Below, one piece after another: positions 6,602 to 7,118 of a DNA stretch of 7,118 nucleotides. Both the position numbers and the translations under genes were made by a program. The notes below the pieces were generated by a model, which saw only the letters and a program-made list of their open reading frames with translations, was not told the origin of the DNA and made no database searches. Every line of letters starts with the position of its first letter. Position 1 is the first letter of the stretch. The stretch is from Vulcanimicrobiota bacterium (GTDB lineage: Bacteria > Vulcanimicrobiota > Vulcanimicrobiia > Vulcanimicrobiales > Vulcanimicrobiaceae). The stretch covers positions 14,636 to 21,753 of the forward strand of contig PKWF01000057.1 in the NCBI GenBank assembly GCA_003133185.1, read 5' to 3'.

Positions 6602-7118
6602 ACGTTCTTGCCCTGGACGGGGCGCTGGGCGGCTTCTCCGCCGCGGTCGCCAGCGAAAATCGAGTGGCCTCCAGCGCGCGGGAGAGCGGGAACGTCGCAC
6701 TCGAGCATGGTCTCGTCCTATTGCAGAAGGTCCTGGCCGAAGCCGGGATGCCGCCCGCAAGACTCGATCGTCTGGCCATCGGCATCGGGCCCGGCGGCTT
6801 TACGGGGTTGCGCATCGCGATCGCTTATGCCAAAGCGCTCGCTGCCACTTGGAAACTCCCGCTCGTCCCGATCTCGTCGTTCGATCTGCTCGAGTTCGGA
6901 AGCTGTTTCGAACGCTCTCTTTCCGTCGTCGTCGGCCGGCCGGGCGTCATCTCGGCACGGTATCGACGCGGGGACGAAATTAAGCGTGCCTCGGGAAGAA
7001 TCGTCGAGGTACTCAACGAGCTGTTGCCGCCGTCAGAGATGGGAGCCGAATCGCTCGAGGTCGTGGGCGCGTCGAAGGACGTGCTGGACGCACTCGCCGA
7101 ACGCGGTAGTTCGGTGCG
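6598..7118 (+). CDS. tsaB: tRNA threonylcarbamoyladenosine biosynthesis protein TsaB, N-terminal part
   Basis: TsaB is the ASKHA-fold partner that dimerises with the catalytic TsaD in t6A synthesis. The reading frame from the TTG at 6598 has no stop to the window edge, giving 173 residues of a protein usually near 220-240. Evidence: the N-terminal strand NVLALDG (2-8), His37 in the conserved helix position, and the signature GIGPGGFTGLRIAIAYAKALA (62-82), matching the family GPGSFTGLRIG with Gly for Ser, then LPLVPISSFDLL. The usual DTS after the first strand is DGA here, and the later DAR segment is not recognisable (GRPGVISARY at 113-122). The start overlaps the tsaE stop as TTGA, so translation is probably coupled; no separate Shine-Dalgarno is seen. 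TsaD or RimI may follow outside the window. Confidence 0.9.
   Translation, partial: MNVLALDGALGGFSAAVASENRVASSARESGNVALEHGLVLLQKVLAEAGMPPARLDRLAIGIGPGGFTGLRIAIAYAKALAATWKLPLVPISSFDLLEFGSCFERSLSVVVGRPGVISARYRRGDEIKRASGRIVEVLNELLPPSEMGAESLEVVGASKDVLDALAERGSSV

Noticed and set aside
1..7118. Mobile element, phage, CRISPR or defence system
   Set aside because: No transposase, integrase, direct-repeat array or nuclease-like protein is visible; all genes but the lipoprotein are recognised metabolic or core functions.

Overview
The window looks like chromosomal DNA of a GC-rich bacterium and is almost entirely coding. The longest gap between confident genes is 48 nt, and no stretch over 300 nt lacks a gene. 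The core genes are ordinary housekeeping genes. The secreted beta-propeller-type lipoprotein, the frequent TTG/GTG starts and the gene style remind me of deep-branching, uncultivated soil lineages such as Eremiobacterota (WPS-2). That placement is recalled style, not a computed phylogeny, and should be treated as a weak inference.

Layout, left to right. (1) 1-642 (+): the C-terminal part of a betaine-aldehyde-dehydrogenase-like ALDH, cut by the window edge just before its catalytic Cys. (2) 661-1863 (-): a predicted secreted lipoprotein with beta-propeller-like repeats and eight clustered cysteines after the lipid-bearing one; it converges on the ALDH gene with 18 nt between stops. (3) 1912-6133 (-): a compact leftward block, transcribed gyrA -> trxA -> selA. 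The gaps are 16 and 33 nt and each downstream gene has its own Shine-Dalgarno, so this is a probable operon of DNA gyrase subunit A, thioredoxin and selenocysteine synthase; the lipoprotein gene follows 48 nt downstream. (4) 6149-7118 (+): tsaE and the beginning of tsaB, overlapping by 4 nt (TTGA), both for the t6A37 tRNA modification. tsaB runs off the right edge.

The gyrA and tsaE start codons diverge with only 15 nt between them, so the promoter of each must lie largely inside the other gene. This junction is the most information-dense part of the window. It has a 12-bp perfect palindrome over the tsaE start codon, a six-codon reading frame with a good Shine-Dalgarno ending in a TTGA overlap with the gyrA start, and a 7-bp inverted repeat in early gyrA near a sigma70-like hexamer pair directed at tsaE.

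I see no mobile element, CRISPR array, rRNA, tRNA, phage gene or defence system, and no clearly new multi-gene system. The more interesting points are the gyrA/tsaE junction, selA placed behind trxA rather than beside selB with an in-frame UGA between the two, a thioredoxin with Cys after its cis-Pro, and the cysteine-paired lipoprotein.
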